Part shown: piece by piece, positions 28,053 to 36,692 of the stretch | How the letters are laid out: the number at the start of each line of letters is the position of its first letter | Position numbering within the stretch: the stretch's first letter is position 1 | Origin: Chengkuizengella marina | GTDB lineage: Bacteria; Bacillota; Bacilli; Paenibacillales; KCTC-33759 | DNA length: 64,000 nucleotides | Assembly (NCBI RefSeq): GCF_009910845.1 | Contig: NZ_SIJB01000025.1 | Location: 23,090-87,089 of the forward strand | Direction of reading: 5' to 3' | Notes under the pieces: model-generated | The model's input: the letters and a program-made list of their open reading frames with translations, nothing else | Database searches by the model: none | What the model was told of the DNA's origin: nothing | Program-made: the position numbers and the translations under genes

Positions 28053-29231
28053 ATGAAACTCCATTTTTCAGAGTCAATACAACAATTAAAAACGTTAGCT
28101 ACCCGTGAGATTTTAAAATTAACTCAGGGCAATGATATCATTTCATTCGCAGGGGGATTGCCAGCAGAGGACTTTTTCCCTGATAAATCAATTCAATCAG
28201 CTTTTGTTAAAGTATTTGAACAAGGAAAGAATTCACTTCAGTATGGGATTACAGAAGGTCATAGTTTACTGAGAGAAGAAATCTGTAAAAGGATGTTATT
28301 AAAAGGCATTCAAGCGAACTTGGATCAGATTCAAATTACAACGGGTTCTCAACAAGCCATTGATCTCATCACAAAGGTTTTTATAAATCGTGGTGATACG
28401 ATACTGATTGAAAATCCAACTTATTTAGCTGCATTACAAGTTTTTCAGGGTTATGGAGCAAATGTTATCGAAGTTAGTAGTGATGATGACGGGATGAATC
28501 TAAATGATTTAACGGAAAAAATAAAACGTTATCAACCTAAATTCATTTATGTTACCCCTACCTTTGCAAACCCAACTGGACGTGTTTGGAGTAAAGAAAG
28601 AAAACAAGGAATACTACAAATATGTAAACAGTTTGAAACCATATTAATTGAAGATGATCCATATGGAGAAATTCAGTTTAACAAAACAACAGACTGTTCT
28701 TCTATCTATTCTTTACATACAACAAATGATTTTAACCCAGTTCTTTATACAAGTACTTTTTCAAAAATTGTAGCACCTGCACTAAGAACAGGCTGGGTTA
28801 TTGGTAATGAGAATATTATTCAGCAAATTACAAAAGCAAAACAAACGGCGGATATTCATTCGAGTATGATTGATCAACAAGCATTATATTTTTTATTAAA
28901 AGACTTTGATCTTGATCAGCATATCCTTACTATTTGTAGTGAATACAAAAAGCGAAAAGATCAAATGACACATCTATTAAAAGAATATGAAATTCCTGCC
29001 AAATGGGTTGAGCCTCAAGGTGGAATGTTCCTCTGGTTGACTATGGAAGATTCTACAATAAACTCTGCAGAATTATTAAAAAAAGCAGTACAAAAAGGAG
29101 TTGCCTTTGTACCAGGTACTGTATTTTACACTGGTCAAGCTGAAATAAATACGATGAGATTAAATTTCACATATTCAGCTTTTGAACAAATGGAAAAAGG
29201 TATCAAACGCCTACAACATGTATTAAGTTGA
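28053..29231 (+). CDS. PLP-dependent aminotransferase (2-aminoadipate/MocR-like class I)
   Basis: This 392-residue fold-type I aminotransferase has the PLP lysine in 'YTSTFSKIVAPALRTGW' and the substrate/cofactor motif 'YVTPTFANPTGRVWS'. It begins 'ISFAGGLPAEDFFPD', like LysN/2-aminoadipate transaminases and the enzymatic half of MocR regulators, but it has no DNA-binding domain. Aromatic, branched-chain or 2-aminoadipate substrates are possible. The ATG at 28053 follows AAAGGGGG. It stands alone with its own terminator. Confidence 0.85.
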   Translation: MKLHFSESIQQLKTLATREILKLTQGNDIISFAGGLPAEDFFPDKSIQSAFVKVFEQGKNSLQYGITEGHSLLREEICKRMLLKGIQANLDQIQITTGSQQAIDLITKVFINRGDTILIENPTYLAALQVFQGYGANVIEVSSDDDGMNLNDLTEKIKRYQPKFIYVTPTFANPTGRVWSKERKQGILQICKQFETILIEDDPYGEIQFNKTTDCSSIYSLHTTNDFNPVLYTSTFSKIVAPALRTGWVIGNENIIQQITKAKQTADIHSSMIDQQALYFLLKDFDLDQHILTICSEYKKRKDQMTHLLKEYEIPAKWVEPQGGMFLWLTMEDSTINSAELLKKAVQKGVAFVPGTVFYTGQAEINTMRLNFTYSAFEQMEKGIKRLQHVLS

Positions 29232-29254
29232 AAATGCAGCTCAACTTCTTTTTT
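29225..29254 (+). terminator. Terminator of the aminotransferase gene
   Basis: AAGTTGA (overlapping the stop codon) pairs with TCAACTT across a 9-nt loop and is followed by CTTTTTT. Confidence 0.75.
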
Positions 29255-30860
29255 ATTTATTGGACTTATTAATATCCATCAATTGTAAAATCCAATCCTT
29301 AATATCTATAATCCGTGTATATTTAGGAGATGAGTTTGGACCTGTTATAATCATTGGTACCAATGAATCATCTATATGTAATGAGCCATGACCTGCTCCT
29401 CCTATATGTATTGGTGAGTATTCATCTGTAAATTCATATTTAATTTTAGCATCTGCTACTAAAAACCTACCTTGATGTGAATGCAAAGCTCCATACAACC
29501 TGGCAAGCGCATCAGGGTAAGTGTTATACTGTAACTCATTATCTTTAAAATCAAGATCTAGTATTTCCAAATTCCCTTCTACTGACCAAAATTGCTCATA
29601 CATATCCTGAATTACATGATTAGGTTCAAAACTTAAACTGCCATTATGATCTGGGGAAAGCACATGTATTGATTTTTCTTCTTTCCAAGCTACAAAATCA
29701 ACTCGATTATCTTGCTTTATTTGCTCAGCTATTTTTTGTAAAGAAATATTGTCATCTAAGACATAAATATAAGCCATCCGTTCATTTACAGATAATAAAA
29801 TCTGGTCATGCTCCTTAACTTCTGAACCTAACTCATATATTTGGTATTCTTTCAACAGTGACTTTAGTCTTATCAAATTCTTATCTTTATCTTTACCTAT
29901 CCTCGATTGGCCACTATCCCCTAATATGATCCAATTTACTTTTTTTATAGCCTCGTCCCAGGTTGGATAGAAATTTAAAATCTTTTGTAACTGATCATCT
30001 ACTTTTTTAAGACCCTCAATTTCATCCACTCCTTTTTTATGTACAACTTGATCATTGTTTGGAAAATAAACCATTGAAAAAGGAGGCAGTATTTGATTTT
30101 TCATTAAAAATAAAAGTTCATTTGTAGAAAATTGATCATTTAAACCAAACTTTTGCCAAACATGATGGTTTTGATTTTCTGGATTCATTTGTGACAAGCT
30201 GCCAAATGAAAAAAAAGTAGGAGCTTTTACATTAATTTTGTCTGGCAATTCACTAAATTGAGAAAAAGTATTCGGCAGAAAGAGTGTTTGAGTATTATTC
30301 CCTCTATAAATTAAACCATTGATTGAAGCTGAATCCATTTCTTTCATTGAAAGAATCTCATAAATTGTTTCTACGTTGGGACTTAAATGTTTTTCGTTTA
30401 AATTCTTTAGACCATCCAATATCATATCGTATATACCATGTTTCCAAATTTCCATCATTCCACTACCATAAGTAATGACACGTTTTTCTTCCTCGTTATA
30501 CCACACTAATCCTGGAACTTGATGTTGATCTGGATATTTTCCTGTTAATATCGAGCTATCTATTGTAACAGACATCGTTGGATAACTACTGACTACGTTC
30601 GGAAAGTACTTTCCTTTGTCTATCAAAAATTTTATAGCAGGGATTTCACTACTTTGAATGGCATTTTGTAATGATTCATCCATTATTGAGTCTACAATAA
30701 TCAATACTACAGGTTTTGAAGACGAGAGATTATAGTTTAAAGTGTTCAGATTTAATTCAGCTTTATTTAATTCAGAAGGATTTTGATCCAAACCCGCAAT
30801 AAGAATCAACATGATAAATACAATTGAAGTTATGGTTATTAAAATCGATTTATATATCAT
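29253..30860 (-). CDS. Membrane-anchored alkaline phosphatase-fold protein (type I phosphodiesterase-like)
   Basis: The protein has about 535 residues. An N-terminal hydrophobic segment (residues about 2-22) acts as signal or anchor. The alkaline phosphatase superfamily fold follows: 'VVLIIVDSIMDESL' (first metal Asp), 'PTMSVTIDSSILTGKYPDQH' with a Thr/Ser nucleophile region, and 'WIILGDSGQSRI'. 'GGAGHGSLHIDDSLVPMIITGP' near the end is the C-terminal metal site. The start is the ATG at 30860 after AAAGGG. It should hydrolyse phosphodiesters or phosphomonoesters outside the cell; the substrate is unknown. Confidence 0.8.
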   Translation of the reverse strand: MIYKSILITITSIVFIMLILIAGLDQNPSELNKAELNLNTLNYNLSSSKPVVLIIVDSIMDESLQNAIQSSEIPAIKFLIDKGKYFPNVVSSYPTMSVTIDSSILTGKYPDQHQVPGLVWYNEEEKRVITYGSGMMEIWKHGIYDMILDGLKNLNEKHLSPNVETIYEILSMKEMDSASINGLIYRGNNTQTLFLPNTFSQFSELPDKINVKAPTFFSFGSLSQMNPENQNHHVWQKFGLNDQFSTNELLFLMKNQILPPFSMVYFPNNDQVVHKKGVDEIEGLKKVDDQLQKILNFYPTWDEAIKKVNWIILGDSGQSRIGKDKDKNLIRLKSLLKEYQIYELGSEVKEHDQILLSVNERMAYIYVLDDNISLQKIAEQIKQDNRVDFVAWKEEKSIHVLSPDHNGSLSFEPNHVIQDMYEQFWSVEGNLEILDLDFKDNELQYNTYPDALARLYGALHSHQGRFLVADAKIKYEFTDEYSPIHIGGAGHGSLHIDDSLVPMIITGPNSSPKYTRIIDIKDWILQLMDINKSNK

Positions 30861-30945
30861 ATATTCAACCCTTTTATAATAAATATTTTGAACTAAAATC
30901 ATTTTATTGTGTGCAAATATCAGCTAAATCATTCCATATCGTGGG

Positions 30946-30961
30946 TGTGATTCGAATCACA
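30946..30961 (+). promoter_or_regulatory. CRP/Fnr-type operator upstream of ric
   Basis: TGTGATTCGAATCACA is a perfect 16-bp palindrome matching TGTGA-N6-TCACA, the box used by Bacillus Fnr and by CRP. Its centre is about 77 bp before the ric start. A class II position would put the transcription start near 30995, with a TATCTT-like -10 at 30983-30988. The regulator is inferred, not shown. Confidence 0.75.
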
Positions 30962-31029
30962 ACACAAGGTCTTGTTATACGTTATCTTTTATATGAAAGT
31001 ACTAATCTTTTATTTAGGAGGGTAAGACA

Positions 31030-31737
31030 ATGGAGGCACCTTTTCATGAGCAAACTATTGTTAGAGACATTGTTACGAAATTTCCCAAATCTGCTGACTT
31101 TTTTAAACAATATAAAATTGATTTCTGTTGTGGAGGAGAAAAACCTATAAAAAACGCTGTTGAAGGTAAAGAAGTATTACTACAAGATCTTTTAAAAACC
31201 TTGAACGAATTGTATCAGGATATGATAAAATCTAAAGAAAACATCAAAGATTGGACAGCCATTTCTTCTACAGATTTAATCCATCATATTATCAACACCC
31301 ATCATCGATTTTTAAATGAAGAGTTACCACAATTAAGTCCGTATGTTACAAAAGTTTTCAGAGTTCATGGAACTGAACAAAAACATTTAGCAAAAGTCCA
31401 TTCTTTGTTTCATCAACTAAAAACTGAATTAGAACAACATACAATAAAAGAAGAAAATGAAGTTTTTCCATTAATCATTTCATATGAAGACACCCATTCT
31501 GACGAAGATTTACAAATATTAAAAAAAGCCATTATTGATTTAGAGGATGAGCATGACGTTGCAGGTGATTGTATAAAAGAATTGAGAGAAATTACGAATG
31601 ATTTTACTCCTCCAAATGGAGCTTGTGGGACCTATAGACTTGTTTATCAACGTTTAGAAGCATTAGAATCAGATATTTTTCAACACGTTCATTTAGAAAA
31701 CAATATTTTGTTTCCACGTGTTTTAACTCAAAAGTAA
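31030..31737 (+). CDS. ric: Iron-sulfur cluster repair di-iron protein (RIC/ScdA/YtfE)
   Basis: The protein has 235 residues. The N-terminal ScdA_N domain has the 'KIDFCCGGEKPI' CC motif. A hemerythrin-like four-helix bundle follows with histidines in 'HHIINTHHRF', 'HGTEQKHLAKVHSLFHQL' and 'LEDEHDVAGD' and glutamates in 'IKEENEVFPLI'. RIC restores iron-sulfur clusters damaged by NO or oxidants. The ATG at 31030 follows GGAGGG. A perfect TGTGA-N6-TCACA operator lies upstream, linking it to the nrf/hmp nitrogen-oxide genes elsewhere in the window. Confidence 0.95.
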   Translation: MEAPFHEQTIVRDIVTKFPKSADFFKQYKIDFCCGGEKPIKNAVEGKEVLLQDLLKTLNELYQDMIKSKENIKDWTAISSTDLIHHIINTHHRFLNEELPQLSPYVTKVFRVHGTEQKHLAKVHSLFHQLKTELEQHTIKEENEVFPLIISYEDTHSDEDLQILKKAIIDLEDEHDVAGDCIKELREITNDFTPPNGACGTYRLVYQRLEALESDIFQHVHLENNILFPRVLTQK

Positions 31738-31750
31738 AAGAAAAATAAAT

Positions 31751-31790
31751 AGGATCATTTTCCATAAGCTTGGTCAATGATCCTAAAATT
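31751..31790 (+). terminator. Terminator of ric
   Basis: AGGATCATT (31751-31759) pairs with AATGATCCT (31776-31784) across a 16-nt loop and is followed by AAAATTTTAT. The T run is modest. Confidence 0.6.
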
Positions 31791-31834
31791 TTATATAGAA
31801 TTTCCTTATTTATTGTGTTCTTCTAATAGTGCGT

Positions 31835-32129
31835 GTTCAAAAAGTTCAGTTTTTCAACACCTAGAATCTGGCTTGAACCTGCATAATCCAGTGTTCCTCG
31901 GGGTCCCCGAAAAGTATTAGGATTACTCTTCAAAAGCCACCCTTCACTTTTTAGAGGATAGCAAGTGTAGGGTATTCTACATGAGCATCGGACTTTCAGT
32001 TCATGGATGAACTGATGTCGATGTTCAACACAAGGATGTGTTGTAATCTTAGTCGACCTACATTTTCAAGATTCGATGTTGAGTAAACCTCCTACAGATA
32101 CTTCGTGATCAAAAGGGGATTTTTTGAAC
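31835..32129. mobile_element. Copy B of a MITE-like intergenic element (about 295 bp)
   Basis: The ends are inverted repeats (GTTCAAAAAGT at 31835-31845; ATTTTTTGAAC at 32119-32129). Inside are the hairpins TCGGGG/CCCCGA, CAGTTC-ATGGAT-GAACTG and CAACAC-AAGGAT-GTGTTG. A right-hand module next to the end (about 32056-32118) reappears in inverse orientation in copy C (55200-55361). The two GG-loop hairpins reappear in copy A (10984-11051). No ORF of useful length lies inside. It fills the gap between the convergent ric and DUF4003 genes. Confidence 0.7.
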
Positions 32130-32143
32130 AACCACTAATATCA

Positions 32144-33139
32144 TTACTGTGAATTTATAGTTGATGCTGCTACTGATGTTGCGACAATCGCAGATACTGC
32201 AGCAGCAGTCTGTGCAGCGATTAATGCTTCAATTGATACACTTAATGTTGTGTCAATCAACTTGTTTTGTTCAGTTTTATTTTCAATATATTGCTTACTC
32301 ACGATAACAGAAGCTAAAAGTACATTCATTCCTCTTCCTAACCATTTATATTTTTTGAGCCTTTTTAAGTAGTTAGCAACTTCAATTAAATTTGTAACAA
32401 CTTCATGTTGATCATCATCTAATAAGGTGATTAATCCAAGTGCTGCATAATACTGTGAATCAATCTTCAATTTGTTTTTCTTCAATTGATCAAATATACT
32501 TTTACATCTTTCAGATTTTATTTGTATATTCTCATAGCTAAATGACAAGATGTGAGAAAGCAGCTGCAGACCATTCCCTTTTCTAAATCCGTGCTCATTT
32601 AAAGCTCTATAAATTTCAATGATATTTTGAATACTTTTTTCAGTAGGTGATTCAGAATTAGCTAACATCACACATAGTGGGTAATCATCACCACTTGTAA
32701 TCCACGGATGATACTTTTTGATTTCTTTAAATATCTCTAATGATTTCCTTATCCGTTCTTCCATCATGCTTTCTTCACAAGATAACAATAATGCATAACA
32801 AGTAATAGGCATATACTCACTATTTTTAAAACCTGCTTCTTTAAACCATTTTTCATAAGTTAACAATTTTAAAAATTGTGATTCTGGATCGTCAAATTCA
32901 CTGCACAACAACATGGAAATCATAAACATATTACTTCTAAAGCTTGAAAACAGTCTAGTTTGATTTTTAATGTAGTCATTAGTATTTTTTATTCTGTTTT
33001 TTTCATATTTAATGTGCTTTTGAGTATAGGTTAGTGCAGCAAAGTGAAGAGATAGATTGTTTTCCCACCTAAAGTCTTTTTCAATTGTAAAATAAAGCTC
33101 TAACATTTCATCCACTTTTGTTTTTAATGATTGCTCCAT
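32144..33139 (-). CDS. DUF4003 family protein
   Basis: The protein has about 331 residues, largely helical, starting 'MEQSLKTKVDEMLELYFTIE'. The pattern 'AALTYT', 'SFRSNMFMISMLL' and a C-terminal Ala/Ser-rich hydrophobic segment ('ALIAAQTAAAVSAIVATSVA') fit the DUF4003 family of Bacillales. The function is unknown. The start is the ATG at 33139 behind AGGAGGG; the ATG at 33160 lies before that site. No partner gene is visible. Confidence 0.7.
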   Translation of the reverse strand: MEQSLKTKVDEMLELYFTIEKDFRWENNLSLHFAALTYTQKHIKYEKNRIKNTNDYIKNQTRLFSSFRSNMFMISMLLCSEFDDPESQFLKLLTYEKWFKEAGFKNSEYMPITCYALLLSCEESMMEERIRKSLEIFKEIKKYHPWITSGDDYPLCVMLANSESPTEKSIQNIIEIYRALNEHGFRKGNGLQLLSHILSFSYENIQIKSERCKSIFDQLKKNKLKIDSQYYAALGLITLLDDDQHEVVTNLIEVANYLKRLKKYKWLGRGMNVLLASVIVSKQYIENKTEQNKLIDTTLSVSIEALIAAQTAAAVSAIVATSVAASTINSQ

Positions 33140-33386
33140 GCATGTCCCTCCTATAATCAAACTCCAATTTTTTATACTTTAATAATTTATTAAAATAATT
33201 ATTTTTAAATTAGAGCACAAGTGCACAAATTGGCAAGTTTCTTTATAGATATACGGAAATATAATGAGGAAAGTTTCAATTTACTAATATCTCGCTCATT
33301 TGTCATGAAAAATATTCATTTTTCTCCTCTTAACTCTACCATTTTTGATATAATGATTTTAATTTAGAAAAAGGAGCAGATTTTAA

Positions 33387-33674
33387 TTGAGTAAATCAAT
33401 TCAGTTTTTTCGTTATATCGGGTTTGCAGAAGGATTATCTTTCCTTATCCTACTTTTTATCGCAATGCCCCTTAAGTACATTTTTGAAGTTCCATTAGCA
33501 GTTTCCATTGTTGGAGCTATTCACGGAGGTTTATTTATTATTTATGTTCTTACTATTTTATATGTTTTAACTGAACATAAATGGCCATTGAAAATAGCTT
33601 TTCTTGCAGGAATTGCTTCGATTGTTCCATTTGGTCCGTTTTTATTTGATGCACGTATTTTACGAAAAAGTTAG
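33387..33674 (+). CDS. DUF3817 family membrane protein
   Basis: The protein has 95 residues with three membrane helices. It begins 'FFRYIGFAEGLSFLILLFIA' and contains 'VGAIHGGLFIIYVL', typical of DUF3817 proteins (YdzA-like). The start is TTG at 33387 with AAGGAG about 11 nt upstream. The function is unknown. It is monocistronic, with a clear terminator. Confidence 0.85.
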   Translation: MSKSIQFFRYIGFAEGLSFLILLFIAMPLKYIFEVPLAVSIVGAIHGGLFIIYVLTILYVLTEHKWPLKIAFLAGIASIVPFGPFLFDARILRKS

Positions 33675-33690
33675 TTTTATTAAATAGATA

Positions 33691-33722
33691 AAAAAGGACG
33701 GATTTTCATACGTCCTTTTTTT
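33691..33722 (+). terminator. Terminator of the DUF3817 gene
   Basis: AAAAAGGACG pairs with CGTCCTTTTT around a 10-nt loop, followed by more Ts. The A run also makes it a possible terminator on the minus strand. Confidence 0.88.
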
Positions 33723-33843
33723 ATTTGAAATTTGTGCACAACTGACCGATAGTTATCTTAGTGTACATATTTATATGGTTTAATTTGAAAAGAAACCCTA
33801 GTCATTATCAAAACTAAAACAGTCTATTTCCCGAGAAATATGT

Positions 33844-36342
33844 TTATTTTGTAAGCTGACCTCTAGTCACTCCTAACTGATTGGTAGCTTTTAATGTTCT
33901 CCACACTTCAGTACCACTGATCTCACCTTTTATTGCTTTGTCATACAAGGTAATTACTTCTTTAACTTTATCTGCAGATTCTTCTAAAAATTCAATTCTG
34001 AAATTAGATACACCAGATTTCATAAAATGTTTTAAATATTCCGCTCCAGACTGTTCAATTGCATTATAAACAGTATTCCGACAGCCCTCATCTACACGAA
34101 CAGGATGTGACATTCCAATTCGATCTCTTAAGGAAACTCTATGCTCTTCACAAGGTCTTCCACAATTCGTATAATCTGTTCCCTCACTTAAAAAAGTACA
34201 ATAAACACAATGCTCTGTATGGTACATTGGCAAATGTTGATGTATTACCACTTCCAATTTAGACGTATCCGTTTTGTTTAATAAATCCATCATTTGCTGA
34301 ATATTTAAATCATATGAAGGTGTACAGCGATCCAATCCTGAATTTAGGAAAAGGGCAATGGTTTTATGGTTTGCCATGTTTAAGGAAAAATCACCGAACA
34401 TTTGTGGGAATACTTCAGTCGGATTTTGCTCTTTTCTTTTTATAAAATCATACACAGCTCCTGTATTTCTTAGAAGTACTGCATCGGGACTCAACCTTAA
34501 AATATGATTGAAGTATCCTGTTTCACCTGGCATATGAATACGAGGTGTAGTTAGAGCAATCTTTTTCCCTGCTTTTCGGACACTTTCTACCGCAGCTGGA
34601 TATTGTTTTATAAATTCAAAATCTGCGTAAATCCATTCAATATGTGTTTCACATACAGCTTGAACCTGTTCTAAACTTCTACACAGAATTACAAGGTTAG
34701 GTTGGTTAGCTGGTTTTTGTTTCATAAAAGCATCTGCATATACATCAACTTCTCTTTTTGTATAAATGATAGGTTTTTGACGACTTTTGACTAACTGTTC
34801 AACCGCTTCACGTCGGACTTTATTCAATTCTTTGATTGGAACAATGACTTGTCCTTGTAAATGATTAATTACTTTTTCCAAATAGAAAATTGTACCACCC
34901 ATACGACCTAGCTGATCCTGTAAAATTTCATCCTCTAAAGGTCTTTTGATCGCTTTTTCTAAATCCCTATCTGTTTGTACTGTAACTTTATGTTTGGTTT
35001 TTATATCAGTAAATTCTGCGGTTAGTGGTTCTCCCTCTTTGCCACAAACCTTCACTTCTAATGGAAAAATGTGATAAGGTTTTTCAGTTTCAAACGTTTC
35101 ACGCAGTGTTTTATCTAATTTTGGATCATTCGTTTTCCATATTCGTTCACCAACATGCACTCTTTGTAAATTGATATCGTTGCGACCTAATATAATCTCA
35201 ATCCATTGTCCTTCTCTTGCCTCACCCTCAAACTTAACACCATCAACTCTTAAATCGTAAATACGTCCGCCTTCTTCATCTTTAGTTGGGTCACCAGCAT
35301 CATAAACGATCCCATCACCACGTTTCAAAGGAGCTTCTAACTTACAAACAACACCTCTTTTAGTTACTTGTTTTACATCACCTAAAAAGACGCCTCTGCT
35401 TTTAGGAAATGTCCCCTCTACTAATTGTTTATTGTTTGTCCCCTTTAAAAATCCGAATGTGAAACCACGTGAAAAGCTTTGCTGCAATTCGCGCATTTCA
35501 TGTTTATTTGGTTTTGCATTTTGACCTTTAAAATACCGATCTATCGCTTTTCTGTATTTACTCACTACATTCGCAACATATTCAGGACTTTTTAATCTAC
35601 CTTCTATTTTAAAAGAAGTAACCCCTGCTGCTATCAGTTCTGGTACGATTTCAATTGCTGCTAAATCTTTTGGAGACAATAGATAAGTGACATCTCCCAT
35701 TGGTTGATGTTCACCGTCAACCATCATGTCATAAGGCAATCTACAAGCTTGAGCACACTCACCTCGGTTCGCTGAACGCCCTCCCCACATTTCTGAGGTT
35801 AAACATTGACCAGAATAGGAAACACAAAGTGCACCATGAACAAAGACCTCCATTGGCAGTTTGGCCTCTTCTCCAATTCGTTGAATGTGTTTCAAATTAT
35901 TTTCTCTTCCTAAAACAATTCTTTCCATATCATAAGATTTCGTAAACTCTGCTGCTTCAGGTGAAGTAATTGTCATTTGAGTAGAACCATGAATAGGAAA
36001 GTCAGGTGAGATATCACGAATCATTTTAACTAATCCCAAATCTTGTACAATCAAAGCGTCTACTCCTGCATCCATACAGGCTTCAACCAACTGTTTTGCT
36101 GCTTCTAATTCATCCTCAAACACAAGGATGTTAAACGTAACAAACCCTTTTACTCCATAAGTATGCAAAAAAGACATAACCTCAGGCAAATCTTCTATTG
36201 TAAAGTTTTTAGCTCTTACTCGAGCATTAAACTTGTCTACTCCAAAATAAACAGCATCTGCTCCGTTGGCTACTGCTGCTTTCATACAAACCCAATTACC
36301 CGCAGGTGCCAGTAATTCTATATCTTCTATTTGACGTTTCAT
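33844..36342 (-). CDS. U32 family peptidase-like protein (RlhA-like, DUF3656)
   Basis: The protein has about 832 residues. The N-terminal U32 barrel begins 'LLAPAGNWVCMKAAVANGADA' and carries the signature 'EVFVHGALCVSYSGQCLTSE' followed by 'RGECAQACRLPY'. DUF3656 lies in the middle. A second cysteine-rich segment near residue 740 ('EHCVYCTFLSEG', 'CGRPCEEH') suggests a metal or iron-sulfur site. E. coli RlhA of this family hydroxylates 23S rRNA C2501. The C-terminal extension makes this protein longer. The start is the ATG at 36342 behind GGAGG. An rRNA hydroxylation role is inferred. Confidence 0.85.
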   Translation of the reverse strand: MKRQIEDIELLAPAGNWVCMKAAVANGADAVYFGVDKFNARVRAKNFTIEDLPEVMSFLHTYGVKGFVTFNILVFEDELEAAKQLVEACMDAGVDALIVQDLGLVKMIRDISPDFPIHGSTQMTITSPEAAEFTKSYDMERIVLGRENNLKHIQRIGEEAKLPMEVFVHGALCVSYSGQCLTSEMWGGRSANRGECAQACRLPYDMMVDGEHQPMGDVTYLLSPKDLAAIEIVPELIAAGVTSFKIEGRLKSPEYVANVVSKYRKAIDRYFKGQNAKPNKHEMRELQQSFSRGFTFGFLKGTNNKQLVEGTFPKSRGVFLGDVKQVTKRGVVCKLEAPLKRGDGIVYDAGDPTKDEEGGRIYDLRVDGVKFEGEAREGQWIEIILGRNDINLQRVHVGERIWKTNDPKLDKTLRETFETEKPYHIFPLEVKVCGKEGEPLTAEFTDIKTKHKVTVQTDRDLEKAIKRPLEDEILQDQLGRMGGTIFYLEKVINHLQGQVIVPIKELNKVRREAVEQLVKSRQKPIIYTKREVDVYADAFMKQKPANQPNLVILCRSLEQVQAVCETHIEWIYADFEFIKQYPAAVESVRKAGKKIALTTPRIHMPGETGYFNHILRLSPDAVLLRNTGAVYDFIKRKEQNPTEVFPQMFGDFSLNMANHKTIALFLNSGLDRCTPSYDLNIQQMMDLLNKTDTSKLEVVIHQHLPMYHTEHCVYCTFLSEGTDYTNCGRPCEEHRVSLRDRIGMSHPVRVDEGCRNTVYNAIEQSGAEYLKHFMKSGVSNFRIEFLEESADKVKEVITLYDKAIKGEISGTEVWRTLKATNQLGVTRGQLTK

Positions 36343-36530
36343 TATAATCCTCCACTTATTTTTGACACACAAAATGATCTTACATCATTGTATATGTTCA
36401 GGTCATTTAGGTCAAAGATTGTTTATGAATGCATTAAAAATCAACAGCGTATTTATCATATGTTTTTTTTTTACACATTATAATTTTTGAAAATTAAAAG
36501 ATTTAGTAAATTAAATATATTTGGATGATA

Positions 36531-36646
36531 GAATTGTATTAAGTAGTTTTAATAGAAATATGTCCCCAATTGAAGATGATCAACAAAATGAAATATTAGA
36601 TCAACTTCTAAAATACATTCCATTAGTCGGAAATAAATATATCTAA
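36531..36646 (+). other. Short open frame, possible gene remnant
   Basis: A frame of about 38 codons ends '...EILDQLLKYIPLVGNKYI' and is followed directly by a stem-loop (36644-36672). There is no Shine-Dalgarno sequence before the TTG at 36531 or the ATG at 36560. It may be the 3' remnant of a lost gene or chance. The rest of 36343-36692 shows no gene. Confidence 0.25.
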
Positions 36647-36672
36647 GGGGCTATTAGTATGACAGCCCCTTA
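36644..36672. terminator. Perfect 9-bp stem-loop between MFS and U32 genes
   Basis: TAAGGGGCT pairs with AGCCCCTTA across an 11-nt loop. No T run follows on either strand, so termination strength is uncertain. It lies just beyond the MFS gene end. Confidence 0.4.
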
Positions 36673-36692
36673 GCATATCAATATTTAAATCA

